Source: Acidimicrobiia bacterium (GTDB taxonomy: Bacteria; Actinomycetota; Acidimicrobiia; IMCC26256; PALSA-555). Taken from it: DNA of 42,034 nt. The notes under the pieces were generated by a model. The model was not told where the DNA came from. It saw only the letters and a list, made by a program, of their open reading frames with translations, and did no database searches. The stretch covers positions 1-42,034 of the forward strand of contig JALHSW010000079.1 of NCBI GenBank assembly GCA_022865365.1. The letters run 5' to 3'. Each line of letters begins with the position of its first letter. Position 1 is the first letter of the stretch. Made by a program: the position numbers and the translations under genes. Shown one piece after another: positions 1 to 8,087 of the stretch.

Positions 1-1232
1 TCACAGTCCTCGAGGTGCGCGGCCACGAGGTCGAGCACCTCGTCGACCCGTTCTGTTGCGATCACCTTCTCCCACGCCTCGGGCACGATGGCGAAGTCCT
101 GCTCGGTGACAAAGAGGAAATCCATCTGGTCGAGCAGGGATCCCAGGGTCACGGCGCGTTCCTGACCGATCTGCAGGCCCTCTCGGAACAGCTCCGGGAC
201 GAGTTGGTCGCCGAACCGGGCCGTGGCAAGTGGCAGAGCCCGGGCCTCGAGCTCGGGGAGCGTGAAGCGGCGGATCCACTCCCCGTTCATCCAGTCGAGC
301 TTGGCGTGGTCGAACGCTGCCGCGGCGTGGGTGACGCCATCGAGCGAGAACGAGGCCACCACCTCGTCGATTGCCATCACCTCTCGCCCGTCGTCCGGCG
401 ACCAACCCAGCAGTGCCAGGTAGTTGCACACTGCCTCCGGGAGGTAGCCGGCGTCGTGGAACTCCTCGAGCGCGACGGCACCGTGGCGCTTCGACAGCTT
501 CGCCCGGTCGGCTCCCAGGATCAGCGGGAGGTGCGCGAACGTCGGCGCAGCACCGCCTCCCAGCGCCTCACGCAGGGCGAGCACACGGTGGGTGGAGTCG
601 ATCAGGTCCTCGCCACGGATGACATGGGTGATGTGCATCTCGAGGTCGTCGACCGCGTTCGCCAAGAAGAAGATCGGGCTGCCGTCGGCGCGCACGATCA
701 CGAAGTCCGGGATCGTCGACCATTCGACGCGCACGTCGCCGCGGACGGCGTCGACGAAGCTGCTCACGCCCTCGTCGGTAGTGCGGAAGCGGAGCGAGTG
801 CGAACGACCTGCTGCCGCCAGCTCGCCGCGCTCCTCGTGCGAGAGGTCGCGGCAGTGCCCGTCGTAGCCCGGCGGTCGACCGGCCTCTCGTGCCGCGTCG
901 TTGCGGGCCTTCACCTCGTCCTCGGTGCAGTAGCACTCATACGCACGGCCGCTCTCCCTGAGCGCCTCGGCGGCGACGCGGTACTCGGCGAAGCGCTCGC
1001 TCTGACGGACCGGGCCTTCGTCCCAGTCGAGCCCGAGCCAGCGGAGCGTGTCCTGGATCCCGACGACCCACTCGTCGCGGGAACGGGCCTGGTCCGTGTC
1101 CTCGATCCGCAGCACGAACACCCCGCCGTGGTGGCGGGCGAAGAGGTAGTTGAACAGGGCGGTTCGGGCCGACCCCACGTGCAGCGATCCTGTGGGCGCC
1201 GGCGAGAAGCGAACTCGCACCGGTCCGGCCAT
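1..1232 (-). CDS. gltX: Glutamyl-tRNA synthetase, C-terminus cut by window edge
   Basis: Charges tRNA-Glu (and possibly tRNA-Gln, if the organism uses the indirect route) with glutamate in the cytoplasm. The start MAGPVRVRFSPAPTGSLHVG carries the class I HIGH-type signature (HVG at residues 18-20). The KMSKS-type motif appears as KLSKRHG at residues 245-251, as in bacterial GltX. The GEDL and DTDQ/R elements of the catalytic domain are also present. About 410 codons lie in the window; the family is usually 460-490 residues, so some 50-80 residues of the anticodon-binding domain lie beyond base 1. The ATG at 1232 is 9 nt past the stop of the truncated acyl-CoA dehydrogenase gene, so gltX is probably the last gene of the leuB operon or at least read from it. 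Confidence 0.95.
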   Translation of the reverse strand, partial: MAGPVRVRFSPAPTGSLHVGSARTALFNYLFARHHGGVFVLRIEDTDQARSRDEWVVGIQDTLRWLGLDWDEGPVRQSERFAEYRVAAEALRESGRAYECYCTEDEVKARNDAAREAGRPPGYDGHCRDLSHEERGELAAAGRSHSLRFRTTDEGVSSFVDAVRGDVRVEWSTIPDFVIVRADGSPIFFLANAVDDLEMHITHVIRGEDLIDSTHRVLALREALGGGAAPTFAHLPLILGADRAKLSKRHGAVALEEFHDAGYLPEAVCNYLALLGWSPDDGREVMAIDEVVASFSLDGVTHAAAAFDHAKLDWMNGEWIRRFTLPELEARALPLATARFGDQLVPELFREGLQIGQERAVTLGSLLDQMDFLFVTEQDFAIVPEAWEKVIATERVDEVLDLVAAHLEDC

Positions 1233-1241
1233 CACAGAAGT

Positions 1242-2189
1242 CTACGAGCCGCTCGTCATCTCCTGGAGCAGGCGGCGGGCGATCACGATCCGCTGGATCT
1301 GGCTCGTGCCCTCGTAGATCTGGGTCACCTTCGCGTCGCGCATCATCCGCTCGAGGGGGAAGTCGCGGGTGTATCCGGCGCCGCCCAGGAGCTGCACGGC
1401 GTCGGTCGTCACCTGCATCGCCGTGTCGGACGCGAACAGCTTGGCCATCGCCGACGCCTTGGCCGTTCCCGGGGCGCCGACCTCGGCCATGGCGCAGGCT
1501 CGGTAGACGAGCAGGCGAGCCGCCTCGAGGCGGGTCGCCATGTCGGCGAGCATGAACTGGATCCCCTGGAACTCCGCGATCTTCGAGCCGAACTGCGCAC
1601 GCTCGGTTGTGTACTGCAGTGCAGCGTCGAGCGCGCCCTGCGCGATGCCGACCGCTTGAGCGCCCACGATCGGGCGGGAACCGTCGAGGGCCTCCATCGC
1701 GTACCCGAACCCCGCGCCCTCCTCGCCGATCAGGTGGGCGGCCGGTACCGCCACGTCGTCGAAGAGGAGCTCACCCGTCGGCGAGCCTCGCACGCCCATC
1801 TTCGTCTCGAGCTTGCCGACGCTGAACCCCGGCGAGTCGCGCTCGACGAGGAACGCGCTGATGCCGCGACTCCCCGCCTCGGCGTCGGTCTTCGCGAAGA
1901 CGGTGGCGAAGCTCGAGACGCCGGCGTTGGTGATCCAGGTCTTGCGCCCGTTCAGCACGTAGTGGTCGCCGTCGCGCACCGCGCGGGTGCTCATCGAGGC
2001 GACGTCGCTCCCAGCATGCGGCTCCGACAGGCAGTACGACCCCTGCCATTCACCAGTCGCGGCCTTCGGGACGACGCGGTAGCGCAGCTCGTCGGAGCCG
2101 TGGCCCAGGATGGCTGCACACGCGAGGCGGGTGATGAACACGAACAGCGACGAGGACGCACAGACTCGAGCGACCTCCTCGACGAGCAT
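1242..2189 (-). CDS. Acyl-CoA dehydrogenase, N-terminally truncated
   Basis: FAD-dependent acyl-CoA dehydrogenase family. Visible motifs are the FAD/substrate segment YCLSEPHAGSDVASM, the ITNAG strand, the R-rich ERAQFG loop, and near the C-terminus IYEGTSQIQR with the catalytic-base Glu (about residue 293 from the ATG at 2189). The family is normally 375-390 residues; this reading frame from its first ATG gives 315. Recognisable family sequence (HAEFPWKS, then GFIRLAYP) continues upstream of that ATG in the same frame to about 2310, but has no ATG, GTG or TTG, and is closed by TGA at 2313-2315. Roughly 30-40 residues of the first helices are missing altogether. Either a non-canonical start is used or the gene is decaying. 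The TGA is also the stop of the upstream hypothetical gene, which is in the same frame. Confidence 0.75.
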   Translation of the reverse strand: MLVEEVARVCASSSLFVFITRLACAAILGHGSDELRYRVVPKAATGEWQGSYCLSEPHAGSDVASMSTRAVRDGDHYVLNGRKTWITNAGVSSFATVFAKTDAEAGSRGISAFLVERDSPGFSVGKLETKMGVRGSPTGELLFDDVAVPAAHLIGEEGAGFGYAMEALDGSRPIVGAQAVGIAQGALDAALQYTTERAQFGSKIAEFQGIQFMLADMATRLEAARLLVYRACAMAEVGAPGTAKASAMAKLFASDTAMQVTTDAVQLLGGAGYTRDFPLERMMRDAKVTQIYEGTSQIQRIVIARRLLQEMTSGS

Positions 2190-2312
2190 GGCGTAGGCAA
2201 CGCCGTCGCCGCCGTCGTACGCGACCGGGTACGCCAGCCGGATGAATCCCGACGCCCGGTACGCCTCGCACGACTTCCACGGGAACTCGGCGTGGTCAAG
2301 GGGTGATGGGGG

Positions 2313-2870
2313 TCACGGGGTGAGGGTCGCGAGCTCGCGCTCGGCCGCCGTGCGGAGCTCGAGGCGCACAACCTCGACCCGCGGCGCGAGCGCTTGGGGC
2401 GCGAGCCGCAAGGCATCGAGGGGCACCGCGTCGCAGAACACGCGACGGCGTGGGTACTCATGGTGTGCTCCCTCGATCTCCTGCGCGCGCCATTCGGCGA
2501 AGTCGGGGGCGCAGCCACCCTGGTAGCCCAGCACGAGCATGGCGCACTCGATGTCGGGCATCACCGGTGCCCGTCCGTACGACGACGCTCGCTTCATGGC
2601 AATCTCACCCACGACCGCGCTCGCGTCGTCGATGTGCTCGTGCGGTGCGAGCGCGATCCGGTCCTGGGCCCGGTGCACCAGCGCGAGCGCGTACCCGATG
2701 TTCGGTCCGGGCGAACCGAGCATCTCGCCACGCGGCTGGCCGCCGTGCAGGTCGCCGGGGCGGTCGGCCGTCCAGTGCTGCGCCGGCGGCAACGTCACGC
2801 CGGGCGCGAGATTCTGTTGCTGGCGCGGCGCGTCGCCCTTGCTCGGCACGACGAACGGATCGGTCGGCAT
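2313..2870 (-). CDS. Hypothetical protein of the leuB operon
   Basis: A 185-residue protein I do not recognise. It has no signal peptide or membrane segment; the N-terminus is Pro/Gln-rich, and the middle (VGEIAMKRASSYGRAPVMPD) and end (VEVVRLELRTAAERE) look like a soluble mixed fold. Its ATG at 2870 shares one base with the TGA of cimA (TGATG), so translation is likely coupled to cimA. The TGA that ends it is followed in the same frame by acyl-CoA dehydrogenase sequence that has no start of its own, so its C-terminus may have been altered by the event that truncated that gene. Base use matches the neighbours. Real gene judged from coupling, length and codon pattern; function unknown. Confidence 0.7.
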   Translation of the reverse strand: MPTDPFVVPSKGDAPRQQQNLAPGVTLPPAQHWTADRPGDLHGGQPRGEMLGSPGPNIGYALALVHRAQDRIALAPHEHIDDASAVVGEIAMKRASSYGRAPVMPDIECAMLVLGYQGGCAPDFAEWRAQEIEGAHHEYPRRRVFCDAVPLDALRLAPQALAPRVEVVRLELRTAAERELATLTP

Positions 2871-4552
2871 CAGTGCTCTCCTCGGTCAGGCATTCCATCG
2901 GTGGTGGCCCGATCTGTGCCGGCCTGATCGGTGGCGGCCTGCTGGAGCAGCCCGAACACGAGCGAATCGTAGAGCGCCTGCCACGAGGCCTCGATGATGT
3001 TCTCGCTGACCCCGATCGTGGTCCACGTGCGATCACCGTTCGTGCTGTCGATGAGCACGCGCGTGATGGCGCCCGTCCCCTTCTGCGTGTCGAGGACACG
3101 AACCTTGTAGTCGGTGAGGTGCACCCGCTCGAGCCCCGGGCATCGATCGCCGATCGCGCGCCGCAGTGCCGTGTCGAGTGCGTTCACGGGCCCGTTGCCC
3201 TCGGCGGTCGCGACGACCCGTTCGCCGTCGGCATGCACCTTGATGGTCGCCTCCGTGGACACCCCACCTGTCGTCTCGCCGACTTGGACATCGGGCGACT
3301 GGAGATCGTCGGTGATCACCCGGAACGACTCGACGCGGAACCAGGGCTGCTCCCAACCGGTGGCCCGTCGCATCAGCAGCTCGAGCGAGGCGTCGGCCAC
3401 TTCGAAGTGGTAGCCCTCGTGCTCCATCCGCTTGAGCGTGTCGACGATCTCGTTCGCCTGGGGCGCGTCGACCTCGAGCCCGAGCTCGGCGGCCTTGAGC
3501 ATGACCGTCGACTTCCCTGCCATCTCCGAGACGACGAAGCGGGTTCCGTTGCCCACCGCAGCCGGCGAGACGTGCTCGTAGGCGTCGGACCGCTTGGCGA
3601 TGGCGCTCATGTGGAGCCCTGCCTTGTGCGCGAACGCCGATTCACCCACGTATGCGGCTTGCGGGTTCAACGCCATGTTCACGAGCTCGGCGACGTGGTG
3701 TGCGACCGGCGTGAGGCGCTCCATGCGATCGGCCGGGATCGTCTCGATCCCCATCTTCAGTGAGAGGTTGGGGATGATCGTCGTGAGGTTGCAGTTCCCG
3801 GTGCGCTCGCCGTAGCCGTTGATCGTCCCCTGCACCTGGCTCGCACCGGCGCGAACACCAGCCAGCGCGTTCGCGACACCCGTACCTGCATCGTCATGGA
3901 GATGCACGGAGATGGCAACGTCTCCCCTGAAGTACTCGACGACCTCGCGCACGATGCGCTCCACCTCGTCGGGGAGGGTGCCGCCGTTGGTGTCGCACAG
4001 CACCAGGTGCGACGCACCCCGCTCCGCCGCACCTTCGAGCACGCGCAGAGAGAACTCGGGGCTGCGCCGGTACCCGTCGAAGAAGTGCTCGGCGTCGAAG
4101 AGCACCCCGAGACCCTGACCCCGCAGGAACTCGACCGAGTCGGCCACCATCGCGACGCCTTCGTCGAGGGTCGTTCCGAGCGCCTCCGTCACGTGGTAGT
4201 CCCAGGCCTTGCCCACGATGCACACGGTCGAGGTCCCCGCCTCGACGAGCTGGCGGAGCGTGTCGTCGGAGTCGACCTTGCCCTTGGCCCGGCGCGTCGA
4301 TCCGAACGCGACGAGTGTGCTCGTGCCGAGCGTGAGCTCACGCGTGGCTCGCCGGAAGACCTCGTCGTCCTTCGGGTTCGCGCCCGGCCAGCCGGCCTCG
4401 ATGTAGTCGACGCCGAGCCAGTCGAGCTGTTCTGCGATGCGGAGCTTGTCGTCGACGGTCAGGGAGATGCCCTCGAGCTGCGAGCCATCACGCAGCGTCG
4501 TGTCGTAGATCTCGACGCGCCTGGTTGTGTTCGTCGCCGCGTCACCGGTCAT
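2870..4552 (-). CDS. cimA: Citramalate synthase
   Basis: Condenses pyruvate and acetyl-CoA to (R)-citramalate, the entry to the threonine-independent isoleucine route, which then uses LeuCD and LeuB. It is a DRE-TIM metallolyase: YDTTLRDGSQLEG near residue 15, the HLHDDAG metal-binding motif, the GTINGYGERTGNCNL segment typical of CimA rather than LeuA, and a C-terminal LeuA-type allosteric dimerisation domain (about residues 420-540). It has 560 residues. The ATG at 4552 was chosen because a GGAG lies 7 nt before it; an ATG six bases upstream (4558) has no room for a ribosome site. The start lies inside ilvE (11-nt overlap), so the two genes are coupled. The C-terminal tail (TDQAGTDRATTDG) is low-complexity and probably disordered. 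Confidence 0.93.
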   Translation of the reverse strand: MTGDAATNTTRRVEIYDTTLRDGSQLEGISLTVDDKLRIAEQLDWLGVDYIEAGWPGANPKDDEVFRRATRELTLGTSTLVAFGSTRRAKGKVDSDDTLRQLVEAGTSTVCIVGKAWDYHVTEALGTTLDEGVAMVADSVEFLRGQGLGVLFDAEHFFDGYRRSPEFSLRVLEGAAERGASHLVLCDTNGGTLPDEVERIVREVVEYFRGDVAISVHLHDDAGTGVANALAGVRAGASQVQGTINGYGERTGNCNLTTIIPNLSLKMGIETIPADRMERLTPVAHHVAELVNMALNPQAAYVGESAFAHKAGLHMSAIAKRSDAYEHVSPAAVGNGTRFVVSEMAGKSTVMLKAAELGLEVDAPQANEIVDTLKRMEHEGYHFEVADASLELLMRRATGWEQPWFRVESFRVITDDLQSPDVQVGETTGGVSTEATIKVHADGERVVATAEGNGPVNALDTALRRAIGDRCPGLERVHLTDYKVRVLDTQKGTGAITRVLIDSTNGDRTWTTIGVSENIIEASWQALYDSLVFGLLQQAATDQAGTDRATTDGMPDRGEH

Positions 4553-5465
4553 TGGCATACTCCAGCCAGTCCGCGTACTTCTCGACCTGGCCGTGCACGG
4601 CCGCGAAGTACGACTCCTGGATCTTGCGCGTGATCTCGCCCGGGTCACCGATCTCGTGGTCGTCGACCTCTCGGATCGGCACGACCTCGGCGGCAGTCCC
4701 GCACAGGAACGCCTCCTCGGCCAGGTACAGGTCGGTGCGCAGCAGCTCCTGTTCACGTACCTCGTAGCCGAAGTCGCGCGCGATGGTCATCACCGAGTCG
4801 CGCGTGAGGCCTTCGAGCGCGCCCGACGAGAGCGGCGGCGTGAGCAGGACGCCGTCCTTGACGACGAAGACGTTCTCTCCCGTCGCCTCGGAGACCGATC
4901 CCTGGGTGTTGAGCAGGATCGCCTCGTCGTAGCCGCCGTGGAGCGCCTCGACCTTGGCGAGGCTCGAGTTGACGTAGATACCGGTGCCCTTGGCCGCGAC
5001 CGGGTTGATGTTCGGGTCCATGCGACGCCAGGTCGAGATCTTCATGCGCACGCCGCGCTCGATCCCCTCGTCGCCCAGGTACGTGCCCCAGGGCCAGACC
5101 GCGATCGACACCTGCACCGGGCACGGCAGTGGGTTGAGGCCCATCTCGCCGTAGCCGAGATACGCGAGCGGGCGGATGTAGCACGAGTCCACCTCGCACG
5201 CCCGGATCGTCGCCTTGGTCGCCTCGACCAGCTCCTCCACCGAGTACGGGATCTCCATGTAGAGCAGGGACGCCGAGTCGTGCAACCGGCGCATGTGGTC
5301 GGTCAGGCGGAACACCGCGGGCCCGCGCGACGTGGGGTACGCGCGGATCCCCTCGAAGACGCCAGAGCCGTAGTGCAGGGTGTGCGTGAGCACGTGGATC
5401 TTGGCGTCGTCCCAGTCGACGAGCTCGCCGTCCATCCAGATCTTGTTCGTCTTCTCGATCGGCAT
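4542..5465 (-). CDS. ilvE: Branched-chain amino acid aminotransferase
   Basis: PLP fold-type IV transaminase (307 residues) that makes Ile, Val and Leu from their 2-oxo acids with glutamate. Family features: WMDGELV and HTLHYGSGVFEGIRAY at the N-terminus, the Lys of YVNSSLAKVEA as the probable Schiff-base residue, GYDEAILL followed by VSEATGENVF, and a C-terminal FLCGTAAEVVPI. The ATG at 5465 has a good AGGAGA ribosome site 6 nt upstream. The gene follows leuB by 16 nt and overlaps cimA by 11 nt, which places the last shared step of branched-chain synthesis between the LeuB and CimA genes. Confidence 0.95.
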   Translation of the reverse strand: MPIEKTNKIWMDGELVDWDDAKIHVLTHTLHYGSGVFEGIRAYPTSRGPAVFRLTDHMRRLHDSASLLYMEIPYSVEELVEATKATIRACEVDSCYIRPLAYLGYGEMGLNPLPCPVQVSIAVWPWGTYLGDEGIERGVRMKISTWRRMDPNINPVAAKGTGIYVNSSLAKVEALHGGYDEAILLNTQGSVSEATGENVFVVKDGVLLTPPLSSGALEGLTRDSVMTIARDFGYEVREQELLRTDLYLAEEAFLCGTAAEVVPIREVDDHEIGDPGEITRKIQESYFAAVHGQVEKYADWLEYANDR

Positions 5466-5481
5466 GGGAACTCTCCTGTAC

Positions 5482-6480
5482 CTAGGCCTGCACGCGTTCG
5501 GCGATTGCATCGCCGAGCTCGCTCGTGGTTCCGGTCATGTCTTCCGAATTCGCGACAGCGTCGCGTACTCGCTGCGCCGCTTCGGTCTCACCGAGGAAGT
5601 CCAGCATCATCACCGCGGAGGTGATCGCAGCCCGTGGATCCGCCTTCCCCGTCCCGGCGATGTCGGGGGCCGAGCCGTGGACCGGCTCGAAGAGCGACGG
5701 GCCGCTGCGGTCGGGGTTCAGGTTTGCCGACGCGGCCCGACCGATGCCCCCGGAGATCGCGCCGCCGAGGTCGGTGAGGATGTCGCCGAAAAGGTTGTCG
5801 GTCACGATGACGTCGTAGCGGCCAGGGTCCTGCACCAAGTAGATGCATGCAGCGTCGACATGGTGATACGCGGTCCCGGTCCTGGGGAACTCCGTCGCGA
5901 CGATCCCGAAGGTCCGCTCCCAGAGATCGCCCGCAAAGGTGAGCACGTTCGTCTTGTGCACGAGGGTCACGTGGTTGCGCTCACGGGCCTGCGCCAGTTC
6001 AAACGCGTGGCGGACGCACCGCTCGACACCGAACCGCGTGTTGACCGAGCCCTGCGTTGCGACCTCACGAGGCGTGCCCTTGCGCAGGAAGCCGCCCTCA
6101 CCAGCGTAGGTGCCCTCGGTGTTCTCACGCACCACGATCATGTCGACGCCGTCGTTCAGCGCGCTGGATCCGGCAACGAACGGTCGGACGTTGGCGTACA
6201 AATCGAGCTCGAAGCGCAGCCGCAGCAGCAACCCGCGCTCGATGACACCGGGCGGGACGTCGGGCGTACCCACCGCACCGAGCATGACCGCGTCGCAGCC
6301 CCGGATCGCTTCGAGGTCGGCGTCGGGGAGCACCTCGCCGTCGCGGAGGTACCGGGCGCCGCCCAGGTCGAACGCGACCGGCGTGTACTCGACGCCGGCG
6401 GCGTCGAGCACCTTCATGGCCTCGGCCACGACCTCGGGACCGATCCCGTCGCCGCCGATGATGCCGATCCTGTGCGCCAC
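5482..6480 (-). CDS. leuB: 3-isopropylmalate dehydrogenase
   Basis: NAD-dependent oxidative decarboxylase of 3-isopropylmalate (and of methylmalate in the citramalate route). 332 residues, in the size class of the shorter actinobacterial LeuB. It shows GGDGIGPEV at the N-terminus, the LRLRFELDLYANVRP substrate loop, VRENTEG, and the metal/NAD region DNLFGDILTDLGG followed by FEPVHGSAPDIAG. The start is GTG at 6480 with AGGAG 7 nt upstream; an in-frame ATG at 6531 would put the start inside the attenuator terminator stem, so it is rejected. First gene of the operon leuB-ilvE-cimA, controlled by the leader and terminator just upstream. Confidence 0.95.
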   Translation of the reverse strand: MAHRIGIIGGDGIGPEVVAEAMKVLDAAGVEYTPVAFDLGGARYLRDGEVLPDADLEAIRGCDAVMLGAVGTPDVPPGVIERGLLLRLRFELDLYANVRPFVAGSSALNDGVDMIVVRENTEGTYAGEGGFLRKGTPREVATQGSVNTRFGVERCVRHAFELAQARERNHVTLVHKTNVLTFAGDLWERTFGIVATEFPRTGTAYHHVDAACIYLVQDPGRYDVIVTDNLFGDILTDLGGAISGGIGRAASANLNPDRSGPSLFEPVHGSAPDIAGTGKADPRAAITSAVMMLDFLGETEAAQRVRDAVANSEDMTGTTSELGDAIAERVQA

Positions 6481-6514
6481 GCTGCTGCTCCTGGTCCTGA
6501 CGACTTCACGACAC

Positions 6515-6544
6515 AATGAAAAACCGCCCACCGAAGTGGACGGT
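6515..6544 (-). terminator. Intrinsic terminator of the leuB attenuator
   Basis: Read on the minus strand: stem CCGTCCAC, tetraloop TTCG, stem GTGGGCGG (8 bp with one G-U pair, arms at 6543-6536 and 6531-6524), followed immediately by a T-run (GTTTTTTCATT). It lies 35 nt before the leuB GTG and 31 nt after the stop of the leader ORF. A UUCG-capped GC stem plus U-run is a textbook Rho-independent terminator, and its place between leader ORF and structural gene marks an attenuator. Confidence 0.9.
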
Positions 6545-6548
6545 CGAG

Positions 6549-6576
6549 AGCGAACGCCGGTGGTCCGGCGCTCGCT
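6549..6576 (-). promoter_or_regulatory. leuB leader hairpin 1 (pause/anti-antiterminator stem)
   Basis: An 11-12 bp stem (arms 6576-6565 and 6560-6549, loop 6564-6561, one G-U pair) that begins inside the stop codon of the leader ORF. A ribosome stalled on the Val/Ile codons would cover its 5' arm. The loop and first bases of the 3' arm (CCACCG) can pair with CGGTGG in the terminator loop and 3' arm, giving a plausible 6-7 bp antiterminator when hairpin 1 is blocked. The stem is seen directly; the switching model is inference. Confidence 0.75.
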
Positions 6577-6607
6577 AGGAAATGACGATGACGGTCAGGT
6601 GCGTCAT
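6575..6607 (-). CDS. Leader peptide MTHLTVIVIS of the leuB-ilvE-cimA operon
   Basis: Eleven-codon ORF: ATG ACG CAC CTG ACC GTC ATC GTC ATT TCC TAG. Five of ten residues are Leu, Val or Ile, and four of these are consecutive (VIVI). This is the expected content for sensing charged branched-chain tRNAs by ribosome stalling. It follows a -10-like hexamer by 9 nt, has no clear ribosome site, and is followed by a hairpin and a Rho-independent terminator before leuB. Leader-peptide attenuation of ilv/leu genes is an established mechanism in enterobacteria and actinobacteria. Confidence 0.85.
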   Translation of the reverse strand: MTHLTVIVIS

Positions 6608-6616
6608 GAGGCACCC

Positions 6617-6645
6617 ATGTTCGCAGGCGTTCCGAGGACGGTCAA
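6617..6645 (-). promoter_or_regulatory. Promoter of the leuB operon
   Basis: Minus-strand -35 TTGACC (6645-6640), 17-nt spacer, -10 GAACAT (6622-6617), then 9 nt to the leader ATG at 6607. The -35 is strong, the -10 weak. The same geometry (TTG-type -35, 17 nt, -10, 9 nt, leader ATG) occurs before the leuA leader. Confidence 0.65.
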
Positions 6646-6686
6646 ACCAGTACTCCTTCCCCCCTTGCTCCGCATTGGGCGATTGC

Positions 6687-7550
6687 TCAGGTGGCGGCGA
6701 TCAGGACAACGGCCCCGGCGGCGAGGACGATGCCGAAGATCTGGTGACGGGCCAACCGCTCCCCCAGGAAGATCTGCGCCAACGCGATCGTGCTCGCCGG
6801 GTACAACGAAGTCACGACCGCCACGAGGGCGAGGAGCCCCGAGCGGTTCGCGACCAGGAACAGCGCGTTGGCCGACATGTCGAGCAGTCCTGTCCCAACC
6901 GTCATCACACGCGCGTTCCGGGCTGGGAGCGCCGCGTGGCTGGTCGCGACCGCCACGACGACCGCGACCACGAAGGTGACCGACCGTGACGCCACGAGGG
7001 GCCACAATCCCGCGTCGTCCCCCGTGCGGTCGAGGAGGACGAAGAAGCCACCGAAGCCGAGCCCGGCGCCGAGGGCGAGCACGAACGCCCGGCCTCGATC
7101 CCCGCTCACCTGCTCCCTCGCTCCGGCGGCCTCGCGCGACAGCAACGCCACGGCGACGATCGCCAGCGCGACACCGACAAGGGCGAGGCCTCCGGGGCGC
7201 TCCCCGAGCAGCAACCCTGCGACGACGGGAACGACGGCACCCGTCACCGCGGCGACCGGTGCCACGACGCTCATGACGCCGGTCGCGAGCGCCCGGTAGA
7301 AGAGCATCACGCCGATCCCACCCGACACGCCGCCGGCAGCGCCCCACGCGAGATCGGCGCCGGTCGGTTCGGAGGGGAACACCCACACGAGGACGAGCAG
7401 GAGCGCTACACCGATGACCGATGACATCGCGACGACGCCGAGCGAGCTCCCCGACCGCTTGGTGGCGATACCCCCCAAGAAATCTCCCGCGCCGTAGGTG
7501 AGCGCCGCCGCCAGCGCGAGCACGAAGATCACCACGGCATCATCGCCCAC
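6687..7550 (-). CDS. EamA/DMT-family transporter
   Basis: About 287 residues, almost wholly hydrophobic, with ten predicted membrane helices arranged as two EamA halves. It begins VIFVLALAAALTYGAGDFLGG; each half has the GE-containing turn (LLLGERPGG near the middle, IFLGERLARHQIFG near the end) typical of drug/metabolite transporters. It probably exports or imports a small metabolite; the substrate cannot be read from sequence. The start is uncertain: GTG at 7550, or GTG at 7535/7532, which is nearer the first membrane helix; none has a clear ribosome site. It is divergent from greA across 40 bp and lies upstream of the leuB operon on the same strand with its own 3' end 42 bp before the leuB promoter. 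Confidence 0.85.
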   Translation of the reverse strand: MGDDAVVIFVLALAAALTYGAGDFLGGIATKRSGSSLGVVAMSSVIGVALLLVLVWVFPSEPTGADLAWGAAGGVSGGIGVMLFYRALATGVMSVVAPVAAVTGAVVPVVAGLLLGERPGGLALVGVALAIVAVALLSREAAGAREQVSGDRGRAFVLALGAGLGFGGFFVLLDRTGDDAGLWPLVASRSVTFVVAVVVAVATSHAALPARNARVMTVGTGLLDMSANALFLVANRSGLLALVAVVTSLYPASTIALAQIFLGERLARHQIFGIVLAAGAVVLIAAT

Positions 7551-7578
7551 ACTCAGCCGATCGCGAGCAGCGTGCGGG

Positions 7579-7593
7579 TACGATTCCCTGGTG
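7579..7593 (+). promoter_or_regulatory. Leaderless promoter of greA
   Basis: -10 hexamer TACGAT at 7579-7584 is followed by 6 nt and the GTG start at 7591, so transcription should begin at or next to the start codon. No ribosome site is present. Inference from spacing. Confidence 0.55.
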
Positions 7594-8085
7594 GACGAGC
7601 AGCCTTCCCATGGCGATGAACAGCACTTCTCGCGCGACGCGTACGAACGCCTGCGCAAGGAGCACGAATGGCGCTCCGGTGAGCGCAGGAGCGAGATCTC
7701 GCAGTGGATCGAGCGCGCGCGCGAGCACGGCGACATCCGCGAGAACGCGGACTTCGACGCCGCGAAGAACGAACAGGGACTGAACGAGGGCCGCATCCGT
7801 CACCTCAACCAGATGCTCAAGGCCGCCGTCGTCGTCGACAACTCCGACACCGACGTCGTCACCCCGGGCTCGGTCGTCGAGATCCGCATGAACGGCGACG
7901 ACGACACCACGCTGTACCTCGTCGGGTCGATCGAAGAGCGCCACGACACCTATGACGTGCTCTCGTCGTCGTCACCGCTCGGGAAGGTCCTGCTCGGCAC
8001 GAAGCCGGGCGACACCGTCGAGTTCGAAGGACCGCGTCGCAGTTTTGAGGTCGAGGTCGTGAGCGTCCGGTCCGTCGACGCCTGA
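7591..8085 (+). CDS. greA: Transcription elongation factor GreA/GreB family
   Basis: Stimulates transcript cleavage in backtracked RNA polymerase. The 164 residues fit the family (about 158). The N-terminal coiled coil carries the acidic tip motif GDIRENADFDAAKNEQ, equivalent to GDLSENAEY of GreA, with the catalytic Asp and Glu present. The C-terminal FKBP-like domain ends SPLGKVLLGTKPGDTVEFEG. The start GTG at 7591 is preceded by a leaderless-type -10. Two bases separate its stop from the next gene, so they are probably cotranscribed. Confidence 0.9.
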   Translation: MDEQPSHGDEQHFSRDAYERLRKEHEWRSGERRSEISQWIERAREHGDIRENADFDAAKNEQGLNEGRIRHLNQMLKAAVVVDNSDTDVVTPGSVVEIRMNGDDDTTLYLVGSIEERHDTYDVLSSSSPLGKVLLGTKPGDTVEFEGPRRSFEVEVVSVRSVDA

Positions 8086-8087
8086 CC

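Noticed and set aside
15..2306. Very long plus-strand open frame opposite gltX and the acyl-CoA dehydrogenase.
   Set aside because: Its translation is Arg/Val/Glu/Asp-rich without any recognisable motif, and the minus strand encodes clear enzymes; high GC leaves antisense frames open.
4553..4756. Upstream extension of cimA to an earlier ATG.
   Set aside because: It reads antisense-like Arg/Ser-rich sequence within ilvE; the ATG at 4552 has a ribosome site and the correct family N-terminus.
6414..6614. 66-codon frame across the leuB leader.
   Set aside because: It reads through both attenuator stems in a different frame from the leader peptide; no conserved features.
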